Assembly: GCA_965243095.1 (NCBI GenBank)
Contig: OZ251530.1
Coordinates: 3,596,001-3,660,000 of the forward strand
Length of the DNA stretch: 64,000 nt
Source: VXYL01 sp965243095
GTDB lineage: Bacteria; Pseudomonadota; Gammaproteobacteria; Pseudomonadales; Azotimanducaceae
Direction: 5' to 3'
In this document: one piece after another, positions 35,090 through 46,675 of the stretch
How positions within the stretch are numbered: the stretch's first letter is position 1
Layout: each line of letters begins with the position of its first letter
Program-made: the position numbers and the translations under genes
The notes under the pieces: model-generated
Told to the model about the DNA's origin: nothing
The model's database searches: none
Seen by the model: only the letters and a program-made list of their open reading frames with translations

Positions 35090-36409
35090 CTAAACCCGCG
35101 CCCCTGCGGCTCCTACGGCGTGCTTGAACTCCGCTGGATCCAACGTCGGGATGCCGCCGTACCGGCCGCTAAGGTAGCGCCGGCGAACGGACTCGTCGCG
35201 CCGCGCCTTGAAATCGGCTAGCGGCACCAGGTGGCTGGCGCCACCGTCGTCCCGCTCTGCGAACCAAATTTGATCGCGTCCAAGGGCAAGGGGTTGTTTG
35301 CCGTCCAGCTGCGTCGTTTCGTGGGCATTGAACACCAGTTGAGCGCACCGCGGGTTCGTGTCCGGGCTCTGGAAGAGTTCGATCAGCCTGTTGACGAGCA
35401 GCGGATGAAGGCTGGCGTCGATCTCGTCCACCAACAGCAGGTGCCCGTGCTCGAGCGCGTGAAGCACTGGGCCGACCAGCCCAACCCACACCTGTGTGCC
35501 CATCGACTCGTCGGCCGGGTCGAACGCCACACCGTCTCCACCGCCGTGGACTAGCTGCACCATGTCGGCCGCGTCGAGAACGATATCCACATCACCTGGC
35601 TCGTCGTCCCGGAGCGCGCGCATCACCCGCTGCAGCAACTCGAGCGTGTCCGCATCCGGTTTCACGACATTGACGTCGGTCAAGCCCAGATCCGCGGCAT
35701 GGAGCAGTTGCAGAACGCGGTGTCGCGTACTGTCCGCCTTCGCCAGCTCCGCTGTGAACGCGCTGCGCAACGGCCGATTGGCGGAAGTAGCCAAGCACAT
35801 GTTGGATTGCCACCAGTCGAAGAGCGGGCTGATCGCACTCTCGGCGGCAGCGCCGATGATGGAGAGCAACAGCGCGTTCTCCCGCAAGAGCGGGCGCAAG
35901 CTGCTACCAAAGGCTCGAAACGCTGGGCCGAAGGCCAAGGTGTGCCGCTCCCGCTCGAAGACGAGCGCCTGCCGCCCGCGTGGGTAGTGGTACGCGAACT
36001 CGCGCGCAATCCGCTGATCGTCGAACTCGAAACCGTACTGCCACCACACGCCATCGAGGATCAGATCCACCATGAACTCGGAAGATGCCTCGCGCCCATT
36101 GGGGGCCAGCAGGAAGGGCCGGCGGTGAACACGGGCGCCGGGGTCTCTGAACGAGCTGAGCACGACAGCCCGCATGTCCGCCATCGCCCGCAAGAGCGTG
36201 GACTTCCCCGCCGCGTTGGCGCCGAGCACGCCAGCCACCGGCAGCAGCCGCTCCGGGGCGACGGAGGCGGTTTGCAGAACGCGGACCACATCCGCATTGG
36301 CCACGCGCGTCGCCTGCAAAGAGAGCGTCGTTTCGTTTAGGTACGAGCGGATGTTGCGCACCTTGAACGCCACCAGCGCATCCGCTCGGATCGGTTTGGT
36401 CGATGCCAT
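35090..36409 (-). CDS. RloA-like AAA/ABC-type ATPase
   Basis: A 439-residue ATPase of the AAA_15/AAA_21 (RloA, SMC-like head) type. After FKVRNIRSYLNETTLSL comes the Walker A GVLGANAAGKSTLLRAM near residue 65. The C-terminal ABC half carries the Walker B HLLLVDEIDASLHPLLVNRL near 320 and a conserved NAHETTQL near 355. In such pairs the ATPase senses an infection signal and controls the nuclease. It lies upstream of RloB in one operon. The ATG at 36409 is preferred over a longer start since it opens MASTKPIRADALVAFKV. Confidence 0.82.
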   Translation of the reverse strand: MASTKPIRADALVAFKVRNIRSYLNETTLSLQATRVANADVVRVLQTASVAPERLLPVAGVLGANAAGKSTLLRAMADMRAVVLSSFRDPGARVHRRPFLLAPNGREASSEFMVDLILDGVWWQYGFEFDDQRIAREFAYHYPRGRQALVFERERHTLAFGPAFRAFGSSLRPLLRENALLLSIIGAAAESAISPLFDWWQSNMCLATSANRPLRSAFTAELAKADSTRHRVLQLLHAADLGLTDVNVVKPDADTLELLQRVMRALRDDEPGDVDIVLDAADMVQLVHGGGDGVAFDPADESMGTQVWVGLVGPVLHALEHGHLLLVDEIDASLHPLLVNRLIELFQSPDTNPRCAQLVFNAHETTQLDGKQPLALGRDQIWFAERDDGGASHLVPLADFKARRDESVRRRYLSGRYGGIPTLDPAEFKHAVGAAGARV

Positions 36410-36524
36410 TTCGCCTAGCCCTCCCCTCAAGGTCATCGCCCTGCTTACCAGCCGACGATGGCCAACCACCTTCGGCACCGCCCCCGTCGACTGGCAAGGT
36501 GCCGCCGTCACTTCGGCCCAGAGC

Positions 36525-36593
36525 TGTATAGCACGGGTTATACGGTTGTCACAAGCTATTTTTCGAGGAAAAACCGTGTAATATGGGGTTATA
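36525..36593 (-). promoter_or_regulatory. candidate promoter and operator of the RloAB operon
   Basis: Minus-strand -35 TTGTGA (36554-36549), spacer of 18, -10 TATACA (36530-36525), giving a leader of about 110 bases. Around it, GGGTTATA occurs as a direct repeat at 36535-36542 and 36586-36593, exactly 51 bases apart, and ACGGTT (36542-36547) is inverted against AACCGT (36572-36577). The first direct repeat lies inside the promoter spacer. This pattern suggests binding of a repressor at two helically phased sites. Confidence 0.5.
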
Positions 36594-36718
36594 ACATCGC
36601 AAGGTGCGGTTCAGAAGCGATCAAATGCCCATGTTGACGTTTTGGCGGTGGCCAGAAGAACGTCGTGCAGCAGGAATCGGTTGTGGGCGATCTGCCACAA
36701 GGCGCAGGCAACGGCGAC

Positions 36719-38065
36719 TCACCAGATCCCCGCCAAGCTCGACGGAGAATGCGCCGCCACGCTTGCTTGCTCCTGCCCCTCGTTGTTCGCCAGCAAAGTG
36801 GCGATTGCCAAAGAATACACGTTGAAGTGCGTCGCCGCTTCGTTGCAACGATCTTCGGAACGGTCCGCGCCAAGGAAGTCAACCACCGCGTGATAGGGGC
36901 AGAGCAACTCCGCGGCGAACGCCCGCTGCACCTTTTGCCGATATGTGTGCGCACCGGTCGCCGGTAATAGCGGTTCCCCCGCCGCCAGCAGGTGGTCGCC
37001 AAGCAGCCGCGCGAGAGCGAAACGCCGCCCTACTTCCCACTTGGAACGCAGCACGAGCCGCGAGCGGCCGCGGTCGGTGAGCAGGAAGGACAGCGTTTGC
37101 GCATGGGTGGCCGTTTGCTCCAGAGCGGTCTTCCTCGTGCCGAAGAGCTCGGACAAGCGCCCGTTGTCGATGGGTTCGCCATCCAACGCTTCCTGCTCCC
37201 GCAGCGATCGCGCCGCGGCGATGCCGACGCGCCAAGCCGCGACGCTGCCCCAGGTGGGGAGGCCATCGCGCTGCCGGAGCTCGGCGGCGTCTCGGGGTTG
37301 CGCATCGAAGCCGCACTCCCTAGCCGACTGCCCCACCGTCTTCATGGTGGGCAGCGTTGTCGGAGAATCCGCGGCCGGGTCGGCGGCCAGTTCCTCCAAG
37401 GCGTTGGCACCCAAGCTCTCCGCCGCGGCGCACGACGCTTGGATGACGGCCTCGTCCACTTCGTTCGGATCAAGGCCCAAGCGCGCTTCAACCCGGCGCA
37501 GTCGAGCCGTCCGCTCGTCCTTGCTTGCCAATTCGACATCGCGCCACAGGCGGTGGAGGTTGGTGTCCGCAAGTTGCGCGTTGTCGAGACGTTGGAGTAC
37601 GGAGCGCACCAAGCCCCGCATCCCCATGCGCAGCTGTTCCGTCGAGATTATTTGCCAGTCGGGCGCGCCGACGTAGCGATAGAGACCCGGCGCGGCGTCC
37701 GAAGTGCGCGAGGAAACCGTGACCGCGCGGCACCCGTCCGATGAGATGACCACGTTCGGCCAGACGTAGCCCTCGCCAATGGAGGAAAGGCAATGCGAAA
37801 ATGCCCACTCGCGATTCAGCCCACCGCGTGGTGGCGACTCCCAGAGCAGGCGCCACCAATTCCACATCAACCACTCCGCCAAGTGGTAGCCGGAGACATA
37901 GGGGCCGAACAGCAACTCGTTGGATTCGTGGGGCGCCACGCCTTCCGTCAGGCAACGGTCGTTGACCCGCATCTGGAGCCTGCCAAACGTAGCCATCTCC
38001 TCCGCCGCGCCCACATCCAAGGAGCGCGGATCCAGCGTGAAGCTCAAACCTGCCGCTTGTGCCAT
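36719..38065 (-). CDS. ImmA/IrrE-like protein lacking an evident HExxH site
   Basis: A 448-residue protein I only partly recognise. Its last ~170 residues look like the C-terminal half of ImmA/IrrE-family metallo-peptidase-like proteins: RFALARLLGDHLLAAG where HELGH would be expected, then TYRQKVQRAFAAELLCPYHAV and EAATHFNVYSLAIATLLANN. No HExxH is seen, so peptidase activity is doubtful. The N-terminal ~270 residues (LTEGVAPHESNELLFGP, WNWWRLLWESPP) are unknown. It overlaps the upstream small gene by 22 bases. Families with this C-terminus often act as regulators or antitoxins in defence and toxin-antitoxin operons. Confidence 0.5.
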   Translation of the reverse strand: MAQAAGLSFTLDPRSLDVGAAEEMATFGRLQMRVNDRCLTEGVAPHESNELLFGPYVSGYHLAEWLMWNWWRLLWESPPRGGLNREWAFSHCLSSIGEGYVWPNVVISSDGCRAVTVSSRTSDAAPGLYRYVGAPDWQIISTEQLRMGMRGLVRSVLQRLDNAQLADTNLHRLWRDVELASKDERTARLRRVEARLGLDPNEVDEAVIQASCAAAESLGANALEELAADPAADSPTTLPTMKTVGQSARECGFDAQPRDAAELRQRDGLPTWGSVAAWRVGIAAARSLREQEALDGEPIDNGRLSELFGTRKTALEQTATHAQTLSFLLTDRGRSRLVLRSKWEVGRRFALARLLGDHLLAAGEPLLPATGAHTYRQKVQRAFAAELLCPYHAVVDFLGADRSEDRCNEAATHFNVYSLAIATLLANNEGQEQASVAAHSPSSLAGIW

Positions 38066-38469
38066 TCCTCTGCCACCCATTCGCGCATGGCGCATTCGTC
38101 TTCCCGGAGTCGATAGCCGTGGTAGCTCCGCATGTCGCCGCCGAGCTTGGCCTCGTACACCTCTCCACGTTCATCCAAAGCCCAAGTGTACTTCGGCAGG
38201 TCGCCCACCATATAGGTGCTGACCATGCCACGGCGAACCCCGCCTTGAAACAGTTGGACGGCTTCAGCCTTGCCAACCATGCGCTTGTCGTCGCAGACCG
38301 ACTTCGAGGGCCGCGGGGCCGCCGGCGGATTGAAGCCATAGTCCGCGGGCTTGGTCTTGTGGTGGCCGATGCCGAGGTAAGGTGCCGTCGCGAACACAGC
38401 AAGCTGCTGCTCCGTGTAATGGCCCAGTTTGGCGATCCGTCGCTTCGGGTTGTTCCCTTGGTACTTCAT
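38044..38469 (-). CDS. small protein of unknown function, pair of the IrrE-like gene
   Basis: A 141-residue protein, basic N-terminus (KYQGNNPKRRIAKLGHY), then hydrophilic. The C-terminal ~70 residues contain GMVSTYMVGDLPKYTWALDE and YHGYRLREDECAMREWVAEE, a compact pattern that I do not recognise. It lies 11 bases after the Uma2 gene and overlaps the IrrE-like gene by 22 bases, so it is probably co-translated with both. By genetic position it could be the toxin of a toxin-antitoxin-like pair; that is inference only. Confidence 0.5.
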   Translation of the reverse strand: MKYQGNNPKRRIAKLGHYTEQQLAVFATAPYLGIGHHKTKPADYGFNPPAAPRPSKSVCDDKRMVGKAEAVQLFQGGVRRGMVSTYMVGDLPKYTWALDERGEVYEAKLGGDMRSYHGYRLREDECAMREWVAEEWHKRQV

Positions 38470-38480
38470 GCGAGAACCGT

Positions 38481-39593
38481 CTAGGGTCGATGAATCCGAT
38501 GCCGTTCGTGCTGCCGACTGGGCTGGTGCGAGCAGACGGACTCGCCAAGCGCCCGTAGTTGCGCTTCCAGCTCGGCGATGCGCTTTTCGGCGGCTTCCCG
38601 CTGCGCTTGCTCGAGTTCCACACGCTGTTCGGCCGCTTGGTCTGCCCGCCGTCGGTGCTCGTCCGCTTCGCGGGCGCGGTTCATTGCCTCCTCCACGGTG
38701 AGCAGGAACTCCCCCGGCGACGGATCGTAGAAGCGCAACTCGTCCTCCCGCATGTACAACTCAAGCCGCAGCACATGGCTCTCGCGCCGGCCCCAGCGGT
38801 TCTTGGGCACCACCCGGTAGGTGGCGCGTCCGCCGGACGCCGATCTGTCCGAGAGCCGGTAGCCGCGTAGCCGCTCCTTGACCTGTTTGCCGGCGGCATC
38901 GAGCAGCCAATACTCGTACACGCCGATGCTCTGGTACAGCCGCTCCTTCGCCCCCACGTCGCCACACCAAGTGGTGTTCAACAGCGACTCCAGCGCGAAC
39001 TCCGGCGTCGGCTCCTCCCACAGCTTGTACCCGTACCGATCCTCCAAGCGCTCCGCCCGCAGGGCCACCATCAAGTCCGGGCACACCAGCTTGTTCCGTT
39101 GGCCCCGCCGATAGAACATGGGCAAGTCCGCGAACACCTCGCCGAGGCCCTTGCGTCGGCACCAGTGGCGCAGCGCGAAGTACCAATCCGACCTCTGCTC
39201 GGTGTGCATCTGGATCTGGCCCGCACTGTCCTCGACCGGATAGCCTTCGTGGTCATAGCCGATCGGCGGGACAGAGATGTAGTCGCAACGCTCGTCCGCC
39301 GGCTCTTGCTCCACCTCGGAATCGGCGATGAACATGACCACGGGCCGGGCCTCAATGCCCGCCCGTTTGAGCGCGGGACGCAAGCGATCCTCCAGCCGTT
39401 CCCGCGCCAAGGAGTCAGGGACGACCTCGGCGTCTTTGCCATCGTCGTAGCTGCAACGCACCAAGAGACGCTCACCGCCGAGGCCGTCCATTTCCGTGTC
39501 CACCGACAGCACCGCAAGCGCCATGTCCGCGCACTGTTGGCGCAAGAAGGCTTCCACGGTGCTCCGCGCACGTTCCTGAATCTGTCGTTTCAT
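38481..39593 (-). CDS. Uma2 family putative restriction-endonuclease-like protein
   Basis: A 370-residue Uma2-family protein. The PD-(D/E)XK-type domain covers ~100-270: YISVPPIGYDHEGYPVED, then VCPDLMVALRAERL, PEFALESLLNTTW and VYEYWLLDAAGKQVKER. The N-terminal ~100 residues are an extra domain absent from its paralogue at 33530-34448. The C-terminal ~65 residues form a coiled coil (READEHRRRADQAAEQRVEL) ending in LRALGES. Uma2 proteins are abundant in cyanobacteria and others; function is not established though the fold suggests nuclease activity. It heads the operon with the small protein and IrrE-like protein. Confidence 0.75.
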   Translation of the reverse strand: MKRQIQERARSTVEAFLRQQCADMALAVLSVDTEMDGLGGERLLVRCSYDDGKDAEVVPDSLARERLEDRLRPALKRAGIEARPVVMFIADSEVEQEPADERCDYISVPPIGYDHEGYPVEDSAGQIQMHTEQRSDWYFALRHWCRRKGLGEVFADLPMFYRRGQRNKLVCPDLMVALRAERLEDRYGYKLWEEPTPEFALESLLNTTWCGDVGAKERLYQSIGVYEYWLLDAAGKQVKERLRGYRLSDRSASGGRATYRVVPKNRWGRRESHVLRLELYMREDELRFYDPSPGEFLLTVEEAMNRAREADEHRRRADQAAEQRVELEQAQREAAEKRIAELEAQLRALGESVCSHQPSRQHERHRIHRP

Positions 39594-39756
39594 CGCTGGT
39601 CACTGCTCGGTGGTGGTTGCACAACGGGGAGCTTACCTTGTGCGTTCGTACGGGCCTGCCGAATTTCGGTGCTTTGCAGCACGCCGGGCGGATTTCCTAC
39701 GCGAAAATGCAGCCAATTCGCACAAATCGGGCTGCGGGCCGGGTGGGCGACGCGGG

Positions 39757-41027
39757 CTACAAGGAAAAGCGGCGCACGTCGCCTAGCAGTTGGCGCAGAT
39801 CCGCTACGAAGCGGCCGGCTTCGGCGCCGTTGATGGCGCGGTGGTCGTAGGAGAGCGAGAGCGGCAGGATTTGGCGCGGGACGAACCCGGTACCGTCCCA
39901 CTGCGGGCGGGTTTGCAGGCGGCCGACGCCGAGGATGGCTACTTCCGGGGCGTTGACCACGGGGGTGAAGCCGGTGCCGCCGAGGGCCCCGAGGCTGGAG
40001 ACGGTGAAGCTGGCGCCTTGCAGTTGGTCGGGTTTGAGGCGGCGTTCGCGGGCGGCGGCGGCCAGGCGGTCGATTTCTTCGGCTAGGGCGAAGACGCCTT
40101 TGGCGCCGGCGTCGCGCACCACGGGCACGACCAGGCCCTCGTCGGTGTCCACGGCGATGCCGATGTGGTGGTAGCGCTTGTAGATGATGGACGTGGCGGC
40201 GGTGTTGAGGGAGGCGTTCAGGCGCGGGTGCTTGGTCAGCGCCAGCACACACGCTTTGACGATGAAAGGCAGCGGCGAGACTTTCACGCCGCGCAGCGTT
40301 GCTTCGTCGCGGAGGGTGGCGCGAAACGCCTCCAGATCGGTAACGTCGGCGTCGTCGTGTTGGGTGACGTGGACGACGTGCTGCCAGGCGCGGTGCAGAT
40401 TGGCGGCGCCGCGGGCGCGGATGCGCGAGAGGGGTTCCTCTTGCACTTCGCCGAAGCGGGAGAAATCCACTTCGGGCAGGGGCGGCAACATGGCTGCCGC
40501 CGCGGCCCGCGGGTTCGCAAGTGCGCGTTTGACGTGTGCTTTCACGTCGTCCTTGACGATGCGGCCGCGGGCGCCGGTGGCGGTTACCGCGGCGAGATCC
40601 ACGCCGAGCTCGCGCGCTAGGCGGCGCACGGCCGGACCCGCGTACACCTTTGCGGCGGTGCCCGGCTCGCTACGCACCGCAGGCGGCTCGGCTTGAGGCG
40701 CGGGGGTGGGTTCGGGCGCTGCGGCGGGGGTTGGCGCGGCTTCGGCGGCCGGCTCCGCCGCCACTGGTTCGGCCGCTGTTGACGCTTCCTCACTCCCAGC
40801 CTGCCCGGCAACACGCACGATGGGATCCCCGGCGTTCACCCGGTCCCCCACCGCCACCAGCACCTCCTCCACCGCGCCGGCGAAGGGCGCCGGCACTTCC
40901 ATCGACGCCTTGTCCGATTCAATGACGATCAACGCGTCGTCCGCCGCCACCTCGTCCCCGGCGGCAACGCAGATCTCGATCACCTCAACATCCTCGGCAT
41001 CGCCGATGTCGGGAATCGCCACTTCGC

Positions 41028-41031
<4 letters not shown>
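39757..41031 (-). CDS. aceF: dihydrolipoyllysine acetyltransferase (pyruvate dehydrogenase E2)
   Basis: A 424-residue E2 subunit. One lipoyl domain (1-80) with the acceptor Lys41 in ESDKASMEVP. A Pro/Ala-rich linker follows, then the peripheral subunit-binding domain near 130-170 (GPAVRRLARELGVDL) and the catalytic core. The catalytic His is H397 in SYDHRAINGA, with Asn at the position Asn/Asp alternates in characterised E2p enzymes. The ATG at 41031 overlaps the E1 stop (ATGA), so they are translationally coupled. It transfers the acetyl group to CoA. The third component (lpd) is not adjacent. Confidence 0.96.
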
Positions 41032-43751
<2,720 letters not shown>

Positions 43752-43774
43752 CGGCGCCCCTGCTGCGGACGGGC

Positions 43775-43780
43775 ATTATA
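43775..43780 (-). promoter_or_regulatory. candidate -10 of the aceEF promoter
   Basis: A perfect TATAAT on the minus strand, 24 bases before the aceE ATG in the 93-base gap. A good -35 at 16-18 bases is not visible, suggesting activator dependence or a weak element. Confidence 0.45.
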
Positions 43781-43844
43781 GCCTTGGCGGGCGGCGGGGC
43801 TTCGGCCGGTGAGTACGGTGGCCCCGTCCGCGCGTGGCGCCCTA

Positions 43845-45401
43845 CTATGGTTGCGCGGGCGGGACCCCGCTTCTACGGTCGGCGATTGCGCTGGCGGCCA
43901 TATCTTGGGCGACGGTGCGCAGGTGTTCGACCTCGGCGCTGTCCAAGTACAGCGGCACTTCGGGATTCGCGAGCACCCGCCGCAACATCGCCACGTCCAG
44001 CGGAACCCCGCGCTCCGCCGCCAGCGCTTCCACCGCCAACGCGAAGCGCATGCGCAACGCCTCGACGCGGCGGCCGTAACGCACGTTCCTCCTGCTGTCC
44101 GCCCCCTCCACGTGTTCCGCTCGCGCCAATTGCCAGCGCACCTCGCGCAGTGCATCGGAGTGCTCGCAGTTCTCATCGCGCCGGCAAGCGTTTTCCGCCT
44201 CCGCACGGAACATGGTGAGCTCGCGCTCGAACCGCTTCTCGGTGGCTGTGATCTGCTCCGCTGCACACGGCGAGGGGCAGTCGATGCCGGCCAGCGCCAG
44301 CACCCGCAGCCGGGCATCGAAATAGCGCCCCTCCTCCCACCCATCGACAGCCCGCCGAGTCTCGTCGCGCCACTCGGCCTGCACCGCGGCCGCATGCGAA
44401 TGGGCGAGGTGTACCCAACCGAGCAGGAGGTTGGATTGCTGCAGCTCCATCGCCCGCCATCGGCCTTGCCAGCTGTGCGAGAGCGCGAACTCGTCGCCGA
44501 ATCCGGCGGCGCGGTGCATCAGGCCGTCCAACTCCTCGGCATGCGGCAGCATGGCGGCAAGCGTCTCGCGCTGATCCTCGCAGCGGGAGCGCAGCCACGC
44601 GGTGCGGAAATACACCTCGTCGATGCGTTCGCGCTGGCGCGAGTACTCGCCCAAGTCCACCAACGGCGCGTTCAGCGCCTCGCGCACGCGGTCGGGTTGT
44701 AGGTACTCGATGTTGCCGGTGAAACGCTGGCCGGCGTCCAATCGGGCGACGGCCCGGTCGCGCGCATCGGCGTCCAAGGTGGTGAGGTATCTTTCGGGGT
44801 CGATTCCGCTACGGTGGTACAAGTTAGCGAACCCGTCCAGCAGCCTGCCGCAGACCTCGCCCAGCACGGCGAGTTCCGCCATGTCGCGGGCGGCGCAGCG
44901 TTCCGCCAGATCCGGCAGCAGGTCGTCGGCGGTCACTTGGCAGACGGGATCGCGAAGGGCCGTGGTCACCGCCGCGAAGCCCGCCGCCACTTCCTCGAAC
45001 ACGTCGCTCCACGTCATGGGTTGGGCGAGCGGCAACAAACCGGCGGCGCTGCGCGCTGGCGAGAACCGTGCCTGAAGCGCATTCTGGCAATCTTGCGAGG
45101 CGTCGTCCGCGTTCGGATACCCGCGGTCCACGGGGTCGAGCAGATCGCCACAGCGAAACGCCAGATCGGCCACGGTGGGAACCAGCGGCGGCGCGTCTTC
45201 CACAACGGGCGGCGGGGGATCGTCTTGCGCAACGGCGGGTGGCGGCGCAGGTAGAGCCTGGATCGGCGGCGGCGTGGAAGCCGCTGGCGGCGCGGGATCG
45301 AACAGCAAATGAAACAGCGCGAAGGAAACGACCAGCAACAAGCCGCCAACGATAGCCAGCCGCACCGGCCAACGACGCATCATCGGTTCGCGCGTGGGCA
45401 T
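43845..45401 (-). CDS. single-pass membrane protein of unknown function
   Basis: A 518-residue protein with one N-terminal membrane segment (about 15-35, VRLAIVGGLLLVVSFALFHL), a proline-rich linker (PPAASTPPPIQALPAPPP) and a large helical, mostly periplasmic domain containing ten or so Cys (for example CPSPCAAEQ and CRRDENCEH). I do not recognise a family. It is downstream of the small coiled-coil membrane protein gene (57 bases between), with the same orientation as aceE. The ATG at 45401 was chosen; a TTG at 45425 would lengthen it by eight residues. Confidence 0.6.
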   Translation of the reverse strand: MPTREPMMRRWPVRLAIVGGLLLVVSFALFHLLFDPAPPAASTPPPIQALPAPPPAVAQDDPPPPVVEDAPPLVPTVADLAFRCGDLLDPVDRGYPNADDASQDCQNALQARFSPARSAAGLLPLAQPMTWSDVFEEVAAGFAAVTTALRDPVCQVTADDLLPDLAERCAARDMAELAVLGEVCGRLLDGFANLYHRSGIDPERYLTTLDADARDRAVARLDAGQRFTGNIEYLQPDRVREALNAPLVDLGEYSRQRERIDEVYFRTAWLRSRCEDQRETLAAMLPHAEELDGLMHRAAGFGDEFALSHSWQGRWRAMELQQSNLLLGWVHLAHSHAAAVQAEWRDETRRAVDGWEEGRYFDARLRVLALAGIDCPSPCAAEQITATEKRFERELTMFRAEAENACRRDENCEHSDALREVRWQLARAEHVEGADSRRNVRYGRRVEALRMRFALAVEALAAERGVPLDVAMLRRVLANPEVPLYLDSAEVEHLRTVAQDMAASAIADRRSGVPPAQP

Positions 45402-45458
45402 CGTTCTGTCAAGCCGTCTGTCCAACTCCTGCGGCTGCCAGCTGCTCGCGCACGGCGG

Positions 45459-45695
45459 CTAGGCGACGGTCTTCGCTGGCGCGGGTGTGTTCGGCAGCGC
45501 CCCCTCACGCCGCAAGAGGGTCTTGACGTCGGCTCTGATTTCCTTGAGGTCAGCCTTGATCTCAACAAGAAACTCTTCGAGCTGCGTGTGCTTATGAGAG
45601 TGACTGAAACACCAGGCAACACCCGCTACCACGACAGCAAAAAGGCCAAGCCCGATCATGCCCAGCAACGTCGGGTCTTGCAGCCACTCTTTCAT
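45459..45695 (-). CDS. small single-pass membrane protein with coiled coil
   Basis: A 78-residue protein: membrane segment near 11-31 (GMIGLGLFAVVVAGVAWCF), then a helical charged tail (LEEFLVEIKADLKEIRADVK) typical of a short coiled coil. GGAGG is seven bases upstream of the ATG at 45695, which makes this start far more likely than the longer upstream reading. Function unknown; it heads a two-gene operon with the 518-residue protein. Confidence 0.7.
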   Translation of the reverse strand: MKEWLQDPTLLGMIGLGLFAVVVAGVAWCFSHSHKHTQLEEFLVEIKADLKEIRADVKTLLRREGALPNTPAPAKTVA

Positions 45696-45968
45696 GGGTC
45701 CTCCAACACGGCGAAGCTGAGCGCAAGAACATAACACTTGATTGCCCAATGGCGCCAGCGTGCTCGTGGCCGCGACTGGATCGGTGCCCGGCGCGCGCTG
45801 CTTTGGACGAAGCGACGGCGGAGGTGCTCGGCCTTGACGTGACGGAAATCGCCGATTGGCGCGAGCGGCTTGTGCGCGAGCCGACGACTTAGAACAAGCC
45901 GGCAGGCCTTTGACACCCACCTCACCGGTGCCCGGATGTTGCCGTGCGCATTGGCGTACCTCAACTTC

Positions 45969-46488
45969 TCAGGGATCTTGCATCGGGTGTCTCGATGCTA
46001 GGCGATGCTCGTCGTCAATCAGCAAGATGCGGCTTGGCAATTCGTTGCCCCAGCGCCATAGCACTAGGTTCAAATCACCCGCTTCCCCGCCTTGTGCAAA
46101 GCTCGGCGTACGCAGCCCCACATATCCCGCTACGGCTAGCCGGTCCGCCAGTTTCTGCGACGCGGGAACGGCACGCGCCAGCATGTCCATTTCCCAACTC
46201 GGACACCGCAAATCCGCCTCGGCCACGCCGAAGTCGCGCATCTGGGAAACGTCCAGCGCGTCGAAAACCGGTTCCGCGTCGACCTCGTAGGCGCACAGCA
46301 GCGTGGGTTGTGGCGATTGCTCCAGAAAGCCGGCTTCCCGCAAGGCGACGGCGGGCGACAGAGACGTGTAGAGCGCCGGCTCCGATTCTGTTGAACCGGC
46401 CGCCGTGCAAACGGGCACCTTCGCCAGATGTGGGCGACCACGACCAACGGGGGTCGTGGGCCCGATAGACGACCCCCTGGAATCTCAT
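45969..46488 (-). pseudogene. RES-domain toxin gene, frameshifted
   Basis: RES-family toxin, normally an NAD-degrading enzyme paired with a Xre/MbcA/ParS antitoxin. Residues 1-33 read RFQGVVYRAHDPRW and GEGARLHGGRFN in one frame; from about base 46390 the family continues in another frame (ALYTSLSPAVALREAGF, then WEMDMLARAVPASQKLADRL and WGNELPSRILLID) to a stop at 45969. One base gained or lost near 46385-46395 explains it. The ATG at 46488 is preceded by GGAG. If this is not a sequencing error, the toxin is inactive while the antitoxin remains. Confidence 0.78.
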
Positions 46489-46550
46489 TGCTTGCTCCAT
46501 GTGAATGCAAACCGAAGTGAACTATTGACATGTTGCTAGCATTCGCCGAA

Positions 46551-46597
46551 GCACCGCCTTTTTGCGGTGCGGAAACGCCAATCCCCGTTGGATTGGC
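46551..46597. promoter_or_regulatory. two adjacent hairpins between antitoxin and toxin genes
   Basis: GCACCGC-cttttt-GCGGTGC (46551-46570) and GCCAATCC-ccgtt-GGATTGGC (46577-46597), both perfect stems, lie in the 187 bases between the antitoxin stop and the toxin start. They could attenuate read-through into the toxin gene or be a mobile palindrome. Neither is followed by a T-run in the direction of transcription. Confidence 0.55.
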
Positions 46598-46675
46598 CGC
46601 CTGAACGCGGCATTTTCGGGAATTCGACACGAAGACTACGCGGACACCGCGGCGTCGCATCTCCGCTCCGCATGG

